Below the pieces are notes generated by a model. It was given only the letters and a program-made list of their open reading frames with translations, ran no database searches and was not told where the DNA came from. Positions 36,382 through 47,226 of a stretch of DNA of 64,000 bases are shown here, piece after piece; the first letter of the stretch is position 1; the number at the start of each line of letters is the position of its first letter. Made by a program: the position numbers and the translations under genes. The DNA is from Chachezhania sediminis (lineage in GTDB: Bacteria; Pseudomonadota; Alphaproteobacteria; Rhodobacterales; Rhodobacteraceae), in NCBI RefSeq assembly GCF_009765275.1, contig NZ_VOPH01000004.1, positions 414,388 to 478,387 of the forward strand. Reading direction: 5' to 3'.

Positions 36382-37285
36382 TGGAACCGATGCACACGGA
36401 TTGCTGCAGGCGATGGCCGGCGAACTGGGGTTGGAAGGCGACGGTCTGACCGCTGCCGCCGAACGGATCGCCGACGCGCTGGAGCGGATGTCGCCGCCGC
36501 CGGGGCCCGCCCCGGATTTCGGCCGGGCCTCGGCCTTCGTGTGGCATGTGGACCCGGACCGGCTGGAACCGGTCGATCAGGTCGCCCACGTTCACCTGAC
36601 GCTGCTGCACGGCGTCGACCGGGCCCGGGACACGCTGCTGGACAACACGCTGCGCTTTGCCGAAGGTTTCATGGCGAACAACGCGCTTCTGTGGGGCGCG
36701 CGCGGCATGGGCAAGTCGAGCCTGGTGAAGGCGATCCATGCCGATGTCGCCGAAGGCCATCCCGACCTGAAGCTGGTCGAACTGCAGCGCGAGGATCTGC
36801 CTTCGGTGGGCCGGCTGCTGGACCACCTGCGCAACGCCCCGCAGCGCTTCATCCTGTTCTGCGACGACCTCTCGTTCAGCCAGGACGACCAGCATTACAA
36901 AAGCCTGAAGGCCGTCCTGGATGGCGGCATCGGCGGTCGTCCTGCCAATGTGGTGCTTTATGCCACCTCGAACCGTCGCCACCTGATGCCACGGGACATG
37001 ATCGACAACGAACGCTCGACAGCGATCAACCCGTCCGAGGCGGTCGAGGAAAAGGTCTCGCTTTCGGACCGTTTCGGCCTCTGGCTGGGCTTCCATCCCT
37101 GCAGCCAGGACGAATACCTGACCATGATCCGCGGCTATTGCGACGCCTGGGATGTGGCGGTCGACCCCGATGTCCTGACCGCGGAAGCCATCGAATGGCA
37201 GGCGACCCGCGGCGCCCGTTCCGGCCGCGTCGCCTGGCAGTTCTTCACCGACCTGGCCGGCCGCCACGGCGTCCGCCTGGGCTAG
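36371..37285 (+). CDS. DUF815 family ATPase
   Basis: A roughly 304-residue AAA-like ATPase of the DUF815 family. The Walker A is LLWGARGMGKSSLVKAI near residue 107 and the Walker B region is RFILFCDDLSFSQDD near residue 160. DNERSTAINPSEAVEEKVSLSDRFG is followed by a lid domain. I favour GTG 36371 (AAGGGGA 8 bases upstream) with an 11-base overlap on tatC; ATG 36341 or 36296 are alternatives in the same frame. DUF815 genes follow tatABC in many alphaproteobacteria; the molecular role is unknown. Confidence 0.88.
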   Translation: MTADGTDAHGLLQAMAGELGLEGDGLTAAAERIADALERMSPPPGPAPDFGRASAFVWHVDPDRLEPVDQVAHVHLTLLHGVDRARDTLLDNTLRFAEGFMANNALLWGARGMGKSSLVKAIHADVAEGHPDLKLVELQREDLPSVGRLLDHLRNAPQRFILFCDDLSFSQDDQHYKSLKAVLDGGIGGRPANVVLYATSNRRHLMPRDMIDNERSTAINPSEAVEEKVSLSDRFGLWLGFHPCSQDEYLTMIRGYCDAWDVAVDPDVLTAEAIEWQATRGARSGRVAWQFFTDLAGRHGVRLG

Positions 37286-37407
37286 TCGGGGTTGGTCTAG
37301 GCCGGTCTGCCACCGGGTCCGCTACCGGGCACGCCGCAAGGCTTGCCCGGCTTCTTTCCCGAACCTGCCATGTGCGCGCTGACACCCGAAACCCCGGTGC
37401 GGGCCCT

Positions 37408-37473
37408 CACTTCTTTGGTCTCCAAATACCCTCGGGGGAGTCGCGCCAAAGGTGCGGCGGGGGCAGCGCCCCC
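37408..37473 (-). repeat. Dispersed repeat copy C with GC hairpin
   Basis: On the minus strand the core is CCCGAGGGTATTTGGAGAC then CAAAGAAGTGA, nearly the same as copy B. GGGGGC (37459-37464) and GCCCCC (37468-37473) form a 6-bp stem with an AGC loop, again in a gap between convergent genes (DUF815 and nlpD-like). Likely a bidirectional terminator. Confidence 0.65.
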
Positions 37474-37556
37474 AATGCGAGCCTGAACACGATCAAGACG
37501 CCGGACCTTCGCCCGACCGGTAGGGTGCGTGCTCTGCACGCACCGTTCCTACATCA

Positions 37557-38708
37557 CTGAAGATAGGGCATCGGGTCCACGCTCTCGAACCCCTTGCGGA
37601 CCTCGAAGTGGACATAGGCATTGTCGCCGCTGCGGAGCTGGGCGATCGATTGGCCCTTGGACACGGTGTCGCCCTTCTTGACCTTGATGTCCTGCACATT
37701 CGCGTAGACGGTCAGGACGTTGTCCGGGTGGCGCAGCACCAGGATCGGCACCTGGTCGGCATCGGCGGTGATCGCCGCTACCGTGCCGCCTTCGGCCGCG
37801 TGCACGGCGGTTCCGGGCGCCGCCGCAATGTCGATCCCGTCGTTCTTGCCCTTGCTGTAGGGCCGCACGATGCTGCCCGACACCGGCATCGACATCCGGG
37901 CCGAGGACTTGGCCGTGGGAGTCAGCGCCACGGTCGAACTGGGTTTCGGCGCCTCGGCGATGGGCGTCGTGGCGATGGTCTCGGCCGGCAGCGGCTTGGC
38001 GGCACTCGGCGGCAGCGGCGTGGGCGAGCCCTGGCCGGGCTGCGTTGTCGATGCGGCCGCGGCCTTCGGCGCCGCGGCGGTCGTCACCGGGATCAGCAGG
38101 TACTGGCCTTCTCGTACGGTGAATTCCGCATCCAGCCCGTTCCAGTCCGCCAGAGCCTTCACCGGCACGTTGTAAAGCCGGGCGATTGTATAGGCCGTCT
38201 CGCCCCGTTCGACCTTGTGACGGACAGGTTCGCTGCCGGCGGCGGTGGCCGCGGCGGTGCCGGTCGTCGTGGCCGCGCCAGGCGTGGCGGGCGCCGTGTC
38301 GATGGCATTGCCGGCCAGGGTCGCGATATCGACCGACCCGGGCGCCGCCACTCCGGGACCGACGCGGCGGGGCAGGGCCACCACCTCGCCGGCGCGCAGC
38401 GGGTCGCCCACCTGCAGGCCGTTATAGGTCGCGACCTCGGCCGGGGTCAGGCCGATCCGGTTCGCAAGCGTGGTCACGGTGTCGCCGGTCCGGGCCACCG
38501 CCACCTGGTAATTGGGGTACGAGATGATGCCGTTGGCATCGGGCTTGGGCCGCGCCTCGGTCGCGGTGCGCGCGGCCTGAGAGGTGGAAAATCCGCCCAT
38601 CTTGCCCCGCAGGTCATAGTCGAAGGGTTCCGAGCAGGCGGCCACCAGGGTCAGTGCCACAAGGCAGGACCCGATCCGTGCAGTGCGGATATCGTTCATT
38701 CGGATCAT
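37557..38708 (-). CDS. NlpD-like LysM/LytM lipoprotein
   Basis: A 383-residue envelope lipoprotein that probably activates cell-wall amidases during division. The signal ends CLVALTLVAACSEPF with a lipobox cysteine. Two LysM modules are visible, near residues 66-112 (YQVAVARTGDTVTTLANRIG) and 165-210 (HKVERGETAYTIARLYNV). After a proline/alanine linker the C-terminal M23-like domain has NDGIDIAAAPGTAVHAA and YVHFEVRKG. The zinc ligands are incomplete: the His before GIDIAA is Asn, and YGH is YAN, as in E. coli NlpD. So it should be enzymatically inactive. pcm lies 74 bases upstream and surE before it, the classic surE-pcm-nlpD order. Confidence 0.9.
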
Positions 38709-38782
38709 GCTTTCCTCGTTCCCACGATTGCGGGACCGCCAGCCGAGGCCAGCCGGTCCCCACTATGTCCCCTGGTCCGGTC

Positions 38783-39430
38783 CTACCCGTCCTTGCCCAG
38801 CCCTTCAAGCAGCGGGACGAAACGGACGGGCCGTATTTCCTGATAGTCGTATCCGTCGGCAAGCCGCCGCACACGGATCAGCGTCTGCACCGCATCCGAC
38901 TGCCCGACAGGCACGACCATGACGCCGCCGGGCTTCAGCTGGGCCATCAGGGGGCCGGGCGGATCTTCGGCCGCGGCTGTGACCAGGATCTTGTCGAAGG
39001 GCGCCTGTTCCGGCAGTCCGCGGGACCCGTCTGCGGTGATCGCGGTCACGTTCGACAGCCCGATCTCGGCAAAGAGATCGCGGGCCGCGCGGACCAACTG
39101 CGGAAAGCGATCGACGGTATATACCCGCCGCGCCAGCCGCGCCAGCACGGCCGCCTGGTAGCCCGATCCGGTGCCGACCTCCAGCACCTTGTCGCGGGGC
39201 GTTACCTCCAGCGCCTGGGTCATAAGGCCCACGACGGACGGTTGCGAGATGGTCTGGCCGCAGGCGATGGGCAGCGGCAGGTCTTCATAGGCGCGTTCGG
39301 CAAAGATGCCGCGCACAAAGCGGCCGCGGTCGACGCCTTCCATGGCGGTCAGGACGGCCTTGTCGGTCACGCCCTTGGACCGCAGCGCGTAGAGGAACTG
39401 CATCAGCACGTCCGGGCCGGGGCCGGTCAT
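38783..39430 (-). CDS. pcm: Protein-L-isoaspartate O-methyltransferase
   Basis: A 215-residue SAM-dependent enzyme that repairs isoaspartyl residues in aged proteins. Motif I is [18 protein letters not shown] near residue 82, preceded by the substrate region [18 protein letters not shown] near residue 60, and post-motif is [11 protein letters not shown]. Start 39430 overlaps the surE stop by ATGA on the minus strand, so the two are translationally coupled. Confidence 0.94.
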   Translation of the reverse strand: MTGPGPDVLMQFLYALRSKGVTDKAVLTAMEGVDRGRFVRGIFAERAYEDLPLPIACGQTISQPSVVGLMTQALEVTPRDKVLEVGTGSGYQAAVLARLARRVYTVDRFPQLVRAARDLFAEIGLSNVTAITADGSRGLPEQAPFDKILVTAAAEDPPGPLMAQLKPGGVMVVPVGQSDAVQTLIRVRRLADGYDYQEIRPVRFVPLLEGLGKDG

Positions 39431-40209
39431 TCGATGGATTTCAGCCGGTCGATCATGTCGTGAGCGCTGAGATCGGCGCGCATCGGCGTGATCGAGACAT
39501 GGCCGTCCAGGTTGGCATCGACATCCGTACCGGGCGCCGTGCGGATCTGCTGGTTGACGCCCTTGATCCACAGGAACCGCCGGCCCGAGGGCGACAGGTG
39601 CGGTTCCACCCCGAAGGCGGTGTCCCGGCGAAAGCCCTGCGGCACGACGCGAAAGCCCTGCACGTCCGCCGCGGGAACGGGCGGAAAGTTCACGTTGTAG
39701 AACAGGCGGTAATCGACCTGGTCCTCGGGATCGTGGGCCAGGATCCGGCGCACGACTTCGGCCCCGTGAACGCGGGCGGCCTCGAACGGATCGGGCGCGT
39801 TGAAGATCCTGGGGCCCAGGAACTGCGACAGGGCGATGGCGCGCAGGCCCTGCAGCGCGCCTTCCATGGCCCCGCCCAGTGTGCCGGAATAAAGCGCGTT
39901 CTCGGCCGAGTTGTTGCCGCGGTTCACGCCAGAAAGCACGAGGTCGGGCATCAGGCCTTCCATGACATCGTGGATGCCGGCCAGCACGCAATCCGCCGGC
40001 GCGCCTTCGGCGGCATAGCGGCGGTGGCCCAGCTTGGCGATCAGCATCGGGTGGGTATAGCTGATCTTGTGCGCCACGCCCGATTGCTCGAAGGCGGGGG
40101 CCACGACCCACACCTCGCCCTTGGGGCCCGCGATCTCGGCCGCGATCTCTTCCAGGACGGCCAGGCCCGGGGCCGCGATGCCGTCGTCATTTGTGACCAG
40201 AATACGCAT
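39427..40209 (-). CDS. surE: 5'/3'-nucleotidase SurE
   Basis: A 260-residue metal-dependent nucleotidase and survival protein. The metal-binding N-terminus [11 protein letters not shown] has Asp8 and Asp9, and the conserved [18 protein letters not shown] holds the Asn ligand near residue 98. The [11 protein letters not shown] strand and the [15 protein letters not shown]-terminus are family-typical. First gene of surE-pcm-nlpD here. AAGGATC follows in the upstream direction as ribosome site (GGATCCTTCATGC read in reverse). Confidence 0.95.
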   Translation of the reverse strand: MRILVTNDDGIAAPGLAVLEEIAAEIAGPKGEVWVVAPAFEQSGVAHKISYTHPMLIAKLGHRRYAAEGAPADCVLAGIHDVMEGLMPDLVLSGVNRGNNSAENALYSGTLGGAMEGALQGLRAIALSQFLGPRIFNAPDPFEAARVHGAEVVRRILAHDPEDQVDYRLFYNVNFPPVPAADVQGFRVVPQGFRRDTAFGVEPHLSPSGRRFLWIKGVNQQIRTAPGTDVDANLDGHVSITPMRADLSAHDMIDRLKSIE

Positions 40210-40421
40210 GAAGGATCCTTTCCGCGTCCTTGATACCCATGGGGCAGGGGCGGAGCAACCGGGCCCGCGCCCAGCAGGCAGCGACAGGTCGGCGCCCCTT
40301 GATCGAGGCAGGGGATCGCGCCTCTCGCACCCGACCCGCCCGCCCCGACGGTCAAGACGCGATGCGCCGCCCCGGTGGGGGGACGCGGACTTGAAGACCT
40401 TGGTGGTGTTCGCGCGCGCCG

Positions 40422-41129
40422 TCAGGCGGCGGTCACGGTGGCGAGTTCCGCCAGAAGCTGTGCTGCGGCCTGGGCCGGGGGTGTCAGGCGCGTCCGATCC
40501 TCGCCCGGGTGGAACCGGCCGCGCAGCGCGGTCGGCATCGGCGGCGGCGTCAGGATCTTGATCCGGTCGCCGAAAGCCGCCTGTTCGTTCGCCCAGCTGC
40601 GGGCCAGCGCGATCTGCGCAGCCTTGGTGGCGCCGTAGATGCCATAGAATTTCTCGCCTGCGTGGACGTCATCGAAGAAGACCGCACGTCCCTCGGTCCC
40701 CAGAAGAGGCGAGACATAGGTGATCAGGCGCGCGGTGGCATTGGTATTGGTCTCGATCGACTTGGACCAGTCCTTGTCGTCCATGTGATCGACCGGGCCC
40801 AGTGGGGCTGCGTGGATGGCACAGTGATACCAGGTCGACACACCGCCCCAGCGATCCCAGATCCCGCGGCAGAGCGTGGCCATGGCTTCGGGTACGTTGA
40901 TGTCCATCGGCGCCAGCGTGGCCCGGCCGCCCCTGGCCTTGATACGGTCGTCCAGCTCTTCCAGGCCACCGATGGTGCGGGCCACGGCCACGACGTGGTG
41001 ATCGGGGGCTAGCGCTTCGGCCAGGGCAAAGCCCAGGCCGCGGGACGCGCCGGTCACCAGAACCGGTTTCGGGCCGGAAGGCGCGGCAGCGGAGGGAGTG
41101 TCGGAGGCGTCGGGCAGGGTGCTGGTCAT
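40422..41129 (-). CDS. SDR family NAD(P)-dependent oxidoreductase
   Basis: A 235-residue short-chain dehydrogenase/reductase. The cofactor loop is [16 protein letters not shown] near residue 26. The catalytic Tyr and Lys are in [19 protein letters not shown] (Tyr-Gly-Ala-Thr-Lys). The usual NAG triad is replaced by [10 protein letters not shown]. The first 15 residues are a serine/alanine/proline tail. I start at 41129 (MTSTLPD) instead of 41291 because the upstream part is low-complexity and non-family. Substrate unknown; it stands alone between surE and the PilP-like gene. Confidence 0.82.
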   Translation of the reverse strand: MTSTLPDASDTPSAAAPSGPKPVLVTGASRGLGFALAEALAPDHHVVAVARTIGGLEELDDRIKARGGRATLAPMDINVPEAMATLCRGIWDRWGGVSTWYHCAIHAAPLGPVDHMDDKDWSKSIETNTNATARLITYVSPLLGTEGRAVFFDDVHAGEKFYGIYGATKAAQIALARSWANEQAAFGDRIKILTPPPMPTALRGRFHPGEDRTRLTPPAQAAAQLLAELATVTAA

Positions 41130-41196
41130 GGACCGCGATGTGCATCGCCGGCGCGGCGCCGTCAAGTGCGGCGCAGCGCCCAAGAGTGTGGCGGCC

Positions 41197-41472
41197 TCAG
41201 CTGCCCGGCATGTGCAGCCGTTTGGTGCCGGCGCCGGTCCCCAGCGTGATGCTGTCGTCGCCGATGGCTGAAACCTGACGGCCGGCGACACGGTCGCCCG
41301 GTCGCACGGTCACGATCTTGCCCGAGGACAGACGCAGAAGGGCCGAGGGCGCCTTGGGAGAGCCCAGAAGGCCGATCAGCGTGGTCGTGCGCAGGTTCAG
41401 GTCTGTTTCGTTGGTGGCCAGCTTGGCCACGTTCTCGGGCGTCAGGCCCTGACCCGGAAGGGCATTGGTCAT
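41197..41472 (-). CDS. Small PilP-like protein
   Basis: A 91-residue protein with a beta-rich core IGLLGSPKAPSALLRLSSGK then IVTVRPGDRVAGRQVSAIGD, resembling the small OB-like domain of PilP/GspC (type IV pilus and type II secretion inner-membrane assembly) proteins. No transmembrane helix or signal is present, so it would be only the periplasmic-type domain. The start (MTNALPGQ, 41472) is preferred to 41634. It follows purF-cvpA-radA on the same strand. The function beyond the domain hint is not clear. Confidence 0.6.
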   Translation of the reverse strand: MTNALPGQGLTPENVAKLATNETDLNLRTTTLIGLLGSPKAPSALLRLSSGKIVTVRPGDRVAGRQVSAIGDDSITLGTGAGTKRLHMPGS

Positions 41473-41637
41473 TTTCGTTTTCCCCAGCCGCGGCAGAGAT
41501 CCGCCACGATCATTGTCCGTTTTCGGTGTCCGACGCGCAGGCGATGACTGCGTGTCGGGCGGCGGACATAGGTCTGGCAAACGGGAAAGGAAAGGGGCCG
41601 GCGCTGCACTCGGCAGCGCCTTGCCGTCAGTCACGAT

Positions 41638-43092
41638 CTATTCGGCAGCCTTCAGCTGGAATCCCTGATCGATCTGGTCGCTGGGCTGGACCGGGTATTC
41701 GCCCGAGAAGCAGGCATCGCAATATTGCGGATGCCGCGTGTCCCGACCGCCTTCTTCGCCCAGTGCGCGGTAGAGACCGTCGAGCGAGATGAACTTGAGC
41801 GAGTCGACGCCCAGATGGTTGCGCATCTCGTCTTCGGTCATGGTCGCGGCCAGCAGCTTTTCCCGTTCCGGCGTGTCGACGCCATAGAAGCAGGGCCAGG
41901 CCGTGGGGGGCGAGGCGATGCGGAAGTGGACCTCGGCCGCGCCGGATTCCAGCAGCATTTCCTTGATCTTGCGGGTGGTGGTCCCGCGCACGACGGAATC
42001 GTCGACCAGGATCACCCGCTTGCCCTTGATCAGGGCGCGGTTGACGTTCAGCTTCAGCCGGACGCCCATGTTGCGGATGTGTTCCGTGGGTTCGATGAAG
42101 GTCCGGCCCACATACTGGTTCCGGATGATCCCCATGGCATAGGGAATGCCGGATTCGTGGGCATAGCCGATCGCCGCGGGCGTCCCGCTGTCGGGCACCG
42201 GGCAGACGATATCGGCGTCGACCGGGGCTTCCTGGGCCAGGACGCGGCCGATGGATTCGCGGCTTTCATAGACTGACCGCCCCTTGATGACCGAGTCGGG
42301 GCGCGAGAAGTACACGTTTTCGAAGATGCAGAAGCGCGAGCGTTTCTGGCGGAACGGGCGGCGGCTGTCGACGACGCCGTCCTCGATCACGACCATCTCG
42401 CCCGGTTCGATCTCGCGGATGAACTCGGCGCCGATGATGTCCAGGCCGCAGGTTTCCGAGCTGAGGGCGTACCCCTCGCCCAGCCTGCCCAGGACCAGCG
42501 GGCGCACGCCCAGCGGGTCGCGGACGCCGATCAGCTTTGTGCGGGTCATGGCGACCACGGAAAAGGCGCCCTCGACCCGGCGCAGCGCGTCTTCCATCCG
42601 TTCCGGGATGGTGCGCTGCAGCGACCGCGCCATCAGGTGGATGATGCATTCCGTGTCGGACGAGCTCTGGAAGATGGAGCCCATCTCGATCAGTTCGCGC
42701 CGCAGCGCCAACGCGTTGGTGATGTTGCCGTTATGAGCGATGGCCGCACCGCCCATGGAAAATTCGCCGAAGAACGGCTGCACGTCGCGGATCTGGGTCT
42801 GGCCCTTGGACCCGGCCGTGGAATAGCGCACGTGGCCGATTGCCAGGGGCCCCGGCAGGCCGGCCATGACGTCGGCAGACGTGAAGTTGTCGCGGACATA
42901 ACCGAAGCGACGGTCGGAATTGAAACCCAGCAAGGGATCGTGGGTGACGATGCCGCCGGCCTCTTGTCCGCGGTGTTGCAGGGCATGCAGGCCAAGCGCC
43001 ACGAAGGTGGCGGCATCCTGCAGTCCGGTCACACCGAATATCCCGCATTCCTCCTTCAACTTGTCATCGTCGAAAGGATGGGCAGGCGGCAT
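41638..43092 (-). CDS. purF: Amidophosphoribosyltransferase
   Basis: A 484-residue enzyme for the first step of purine synthesis (PRPP plus glutamine to phosphoribosylamine). A 15-residue propeptide precedes Cys16 in KLKEECGIFGVTG, which becomes the N-terminal nucleophile of the glutaminase domain. The PRPP motif VILVDDSVVRGTTTRK and the feedback-type PALGYAHESGIPY-like region (GTPAAIGYAHESGIPY) are present. I start at 43092 (MPPAHPFDDD) because upstream residues are non-family. Runs convergently to nothing; cvpA lies upstream on the same strand, the classic cvpA-purF pair. Confidence 0.95.
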   Translation of the reverse strand: MPPAHPFDDDKLKEECGIFGVTGLQDAATFVALGLHALQHRGQEAGGIVTHDPLLGFNSDRRFGYVRDNFTSADVMAGLPGPLAIGHVRYSTAGSKGQTQIRDVQPFFGEFSMGGAAIAHNGNITNALALRRELIEMGSIFQSSSDTECIIHLMARSLQRTIPERMEDALRRVEGAFSVVAMTRTKLIGVRDPLGVRPLVLGRLGEGYALSSETCGLDIIGAEFIREIEPGEMVVIEDGVVDSRRPFRQKRSRFCIFENVYFSRPDSVIKGRSVYESRESIGRVLAQEAPVDADIVCPVPDSGTPAAIGYAHESGIPYAMGIIRNQYVGRTFIEPTEHIRNMGVRLKLNVNRALIKGKRVILVDDSVVRGTTTRKIKEMLLESGAAEVHFRIASPPTAWPCFYGVDTPEREKLLAATMTEDEMRNHLGVDSLKFISLDGLYRALGEEGGRDTRHPQYCDACFSGEYPVQPSDQIDQGFQLKAAE

Positions 43093-43292
43093 GGTCTTTG
43101 GGAAATCTGACGCGCGCAAGTCGGTCTCCGAATCCGGTACTGTCGCTGAAACCGTCTTACGCTGTGACGCGGTCCATGTCACGAAAGGATCACAAATGCG
43201 ATCCGGTCCCCCGGCACGTGTTCCGCTCCAGGGCATCGTGGACTCGTCAACTTACGCAAGACGGTTGCTATATAGCCGTTTCCGGCAGAAGT

Positions 43293-43847
43293 TCAACGGC
43301 CGCAGGTTCCGACCAGGACCTCGTATTGCGAGGTGATCCAGCCCAGGGCCTTTGCGGGGTCGTCGTTTTCGATCTGCGTGGTCAGGCGTTCGAAGACCTG
43401 CGCGGACCGGCTTTGGTCGACGACGGTGAAGCTGTCGGTCGCGGCGACCGTCTGGTAGATGAAGAAGGCGATGGCGACCAGCAGGATGCCGCGGGCCACG
43501 CCGAAGAAGAAGCCCAGGCCCTGATCGACGCCGCCGAAGGCAGACCGCTGCACCACGGTCGAAAACAGCGGCGTGAAAAAAGACACCACGATCAGCGATA
43601 TCGCCAGCACCGCGCCGAAGGCCGCGATGATCGACAATTCGCAGCTGTCGGCGATGTACTTTCCGATGACCGGGATTTCTTTCATCAGCGGCTCGACCTG
43701 AGGCGCGAAGATGAAGGCCAGGACGGCCGCGGCGATCCAGCCGGCGATTGCCATGGCCTCACGCACAAAACCCCGCGAATAGGCCAGAAGCGCGGAGATT
43801 ACGATGACAACGGCCACAGCGCCGTCGATGATGGTAAAACCTTCCAT
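43293..43847 (-). CDS. cvpA: CvpA family protein
   Basis: A 184-residue inner-membrane protein with four helices (IIDGAVAVVIVISALLAYSRG, IAGWIAAAVLAFIFA, ISLIVVSFFTPLF and LLVAIAFFIYQTV). The family motif GFVREAMAIAGWI is near residue 26. CvpA is linked to colicin V production and to envelope stress tolerance. The start 43847 (MEGFTII) fits the family; the longer form adds a charged 17-residue leader. It precedes purF by 200 bases. Confidence 0.92.
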   Translation of the reverse strand: MEGFTIIDGAVAVVIVISALLAYSRGFVREAMAIAGWIAAAVLAFIFAPQVEPLMKEIPVIGKYIADSCELSIIAAFGAVLAISLIVVSFFTPLFSTVVQRSAFGGVDQGLGFFFGVARGILLVAIAFFIYQTVAATDSFTVVDQSRSAQVFERLTTQIENDDPAKALGWITSQYEVLVGTCGR

Positions 43848-44016
43848 GGTGACGCTCGCCAGTCCCCGTTTTTTCGTCTCTGATTGCCGGGACGCCACGA
43901 TGGTGCCGCCGGTTCCTGCTCGGCCTTGCGGCCCTGTTGCTGCCGGGTCCGGGGCCCGGATGGGCCCGTTCGCCGCTCGTCCGGGGGTCGCCCCGGCACG
44001 CGTCTGGCTGTCGGTG

Positions 44017-45381
<1,365 letters not shown>

Positions 45382-45397
45382 GGGGCGACCCTGTGCC

Positions 45398-45871
45398 TTA
45401 ATCCGCCGGTGCAAGCAAGGGGGCCGCATGCCGATCCAGTACGCGTTCGGTCAGGTGGCCCACGACGATCCCGGCAACGACGCAGAAGGTGAAAAGGTAT
45501 AGGCCCCAGCCCACCTCGATCCGGCCGATGCTGATCGACTTGAAGATGGTGACGTATAGCGCGATCAGGAAAATGTCGGCCATGGCCAGCCGGCCCAGGA
45601 AATGGGTGGCGGGCAGCAGCCACCGTTCGGCACTGTGCATCTGAAGCAACAGCAGCGCCACGGTCTTCACGATCGGCGCAACGATGGCGAAAAGCGCCAC
45701 GGCAAGCGCCAGGAAAAGGTCGGTCTGCCACAGCTTCTGCAGGCCGCTGACCACCGAGATTTCGGACATCCCGAACAGCGGCAGCAGTCCGGCCCGGATC
45801 AGCGGCGCGAACCAGGCCAGCGGGTACAGGACCAGCAGCGCTGCGGTGAAGATGCGAAGGAACAGCAGCAT
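45398..45871 (-). CDS. Paraquat-inducible protein A family protein
   Basis: A 157-residue inner-membrane protein with four helices: LLFLRIFTAALLVLYPLAWFAPL, LFLALAVALFAIVAPIVKTVALLL, FLGRLAMADIFLIALYVTIFK and the final YLFTFCVVAGIVVGHL. The core ...WSMLDVF...-like helix of PqiA is represented by RLAMADIFLIA. It is a single PqiA repeat, without the zinc-ribbon present in many members. PqiA proteins work with MCE-type envelope lipid transport. Start 45871 chosen because the upstream 19 codons are not family-like. Confidence 0.85.
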   Translation of the reverse strand: MLLFLRIFTAALLVLYPLAWFAPLIRAGLLPLFGMSEISVVSGLQKLWQTDLFLALAVALFAIVAPIVKTVALLLLQMHSAERWLLPATHFLGRLAMADIFLIALYVTIFKSISIGRIEVGWGLYLFTFCVVAGIVVGHLTERVLDRHAAPLLAPAD

Positions 45872-46116
45872 GTGACCCCATCGTGGCGGATATGCCGGCG
45901 ACATGTGGACGTGAACTGGACCGGGCACAAGATGTGGCGCCCCATCCCGGGCGCTGGGTGACCCGGACCAGGGCCGGATTTCGCGCAGGATTTTCCGGAC
46001 CCGTCCGCAAAGGCGGTTCTGTCGGTCAGGTGCAAACGCCGGTCCGGCTGTCGGCGGTCCGCGCGGCAGAATGCGCCGCAGCGGGATCGGAGGAGAAATG
46101 CCGTTCGATCAGCCAC

Positions 46117-47226
46117 TTACCAGTTATAGGCAAACCCCAGAACAACGCCGGTCGCGTCCAGAAAGCTGGCTCCGGGCTGGTCATAGGCGAACTGGCGATA
46201 CCCGGCATAGATCTGCATATTGCCGTCGGCCACCCATTGGGAAACCCCCACGCCCCAGGACGAGGATTCCGATCCATCGGTGACAAAGTCGTTGCCCCGG
46301 TAATAGTCGACCGCCAGCGCAGTGGTGCCGGCGTGCAGCCAGTCGGCGTTGTAGCCCAACTTTGCATAGCTGAAACTGCCGCTGCCGCTTTGGGTGCCGG
46401 CGCCAAGGGTGAAGACGACGTTGCCGGCCGACAGGTAACTGGCAGAGCCATAGGTGGCGGTGAAATCGCCGTTGCCGGTGTCTTCGGCGCGATACGTGGC
46501 CAGCGCCGCGCCGATCTGTCCGCCGGCCAGCTTGGCCTGGTAAGTCGCGGCCGCGGACAGGTAGGTGGTGTCGTCGTCCGGATCCAGGATGTCCTGACCC
46601 CACGAGACGCTGAACTGCACCCCGCGGGTGGTCGGCGTGTCATATCGGACGCGGCCAGCCGCGATCCAGTCGAAGGTCGGGAAGGCATCGTTCACCGTCA
46701 CCTCCGACAGCGCTCCGGCGCCGGTTCGGAAGGCATAGCCGCCGAAGTTCGAATCGAAGGACAGCTCGGTCACGTTCACGGTCTGGCCGAAATCCGTGCC
46801 CGATGCCCCGTAGCCTGCCAGCTTTCCCTGGCCGGCCGACAGCGTGCCGAAGGCGCCCGACAGCGAAAACGCCAGGATCTGGATATCCGTGCGGTCCCAG
46901 TCGAGCGGTTCGGGCACGTCGCCCTGGCCGATGTCCGAAGACGACCTGAAGCCGAAATAGGTTTGGAAATCGAACCCGAAGGTCAGCCCCGCGCCCAGCG
47001 GCTGGGTGACCTGCATGTTGACGAAGCTGTCGTTGGTGGCGTTGTCCGCAAGCTCTGTATAGCTGCCGACGCCGTCGTCGAAGCGGAAATAGCCCGGGTT
47101 GAAACTGCCGCTGAATGTGACGGACCCGCCAGAGGCGCTCTTGAAGGTCGGCCCGCCCAGCGCCGGCGTGCCGATGGCACCCGCGATCAGCAAAAGCGGG
47201 GCAAGGCGATGGTGTCCATGGAACAT
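46117..47226 (-). CDS. Outer-membrane porin
   Basis: A 369-residue beta-barrel porin. The signal peptide ends LLLIAGAIGTPALGGP. The mature chain is built of alternating polar/hydrophobic strands with aromatic girdles (GSVTFSGSFNPGYFRFDDG, LTFGFDFQTYFGF, YNADWLHAGTTALAVDYYRG) and ends in the aromatic outer-membrane insertion signal GFAYNW. It resembles Rhodobacter-type porins, with only two conserved cysteine-free regions; no cysteines at all. A long 679-base upstream region may hold its regulated promoter. Confidence 0.9.
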   Translation of the reverse strand: MFHGHHRLAPLLLIAGAIGTPALGGPTFKSASGGSVTFSGSFNPGYFRFDDGVGSYTELADNATNDSFVNMQVTQPLGAGLTFGFDFQTYFGFRSSSDIGQGDVPEPLDWDRTDIQILAFSLSGAFGTLSAGQGKLAGYGASGTDFGQTVNVTELSFDSNFGGYAFRTGAGALSEVTVNDAFPTFDWIAAGRVRYDTPTTRGVQFSVSWGQDILDPDDDTTYLSAAATYQAKLAGGQIGAALATYRAEDTGNGDFTATYGSASYLSAGNVVFTLGAGTQSGSGSFSYAKLGYNADWLHAGTTALAVDYYRGNDFVTDGSESSSWGVGVSQWVADGNMQIYAGYRQFAYDQPGASFLDATGVVLGFAYNW

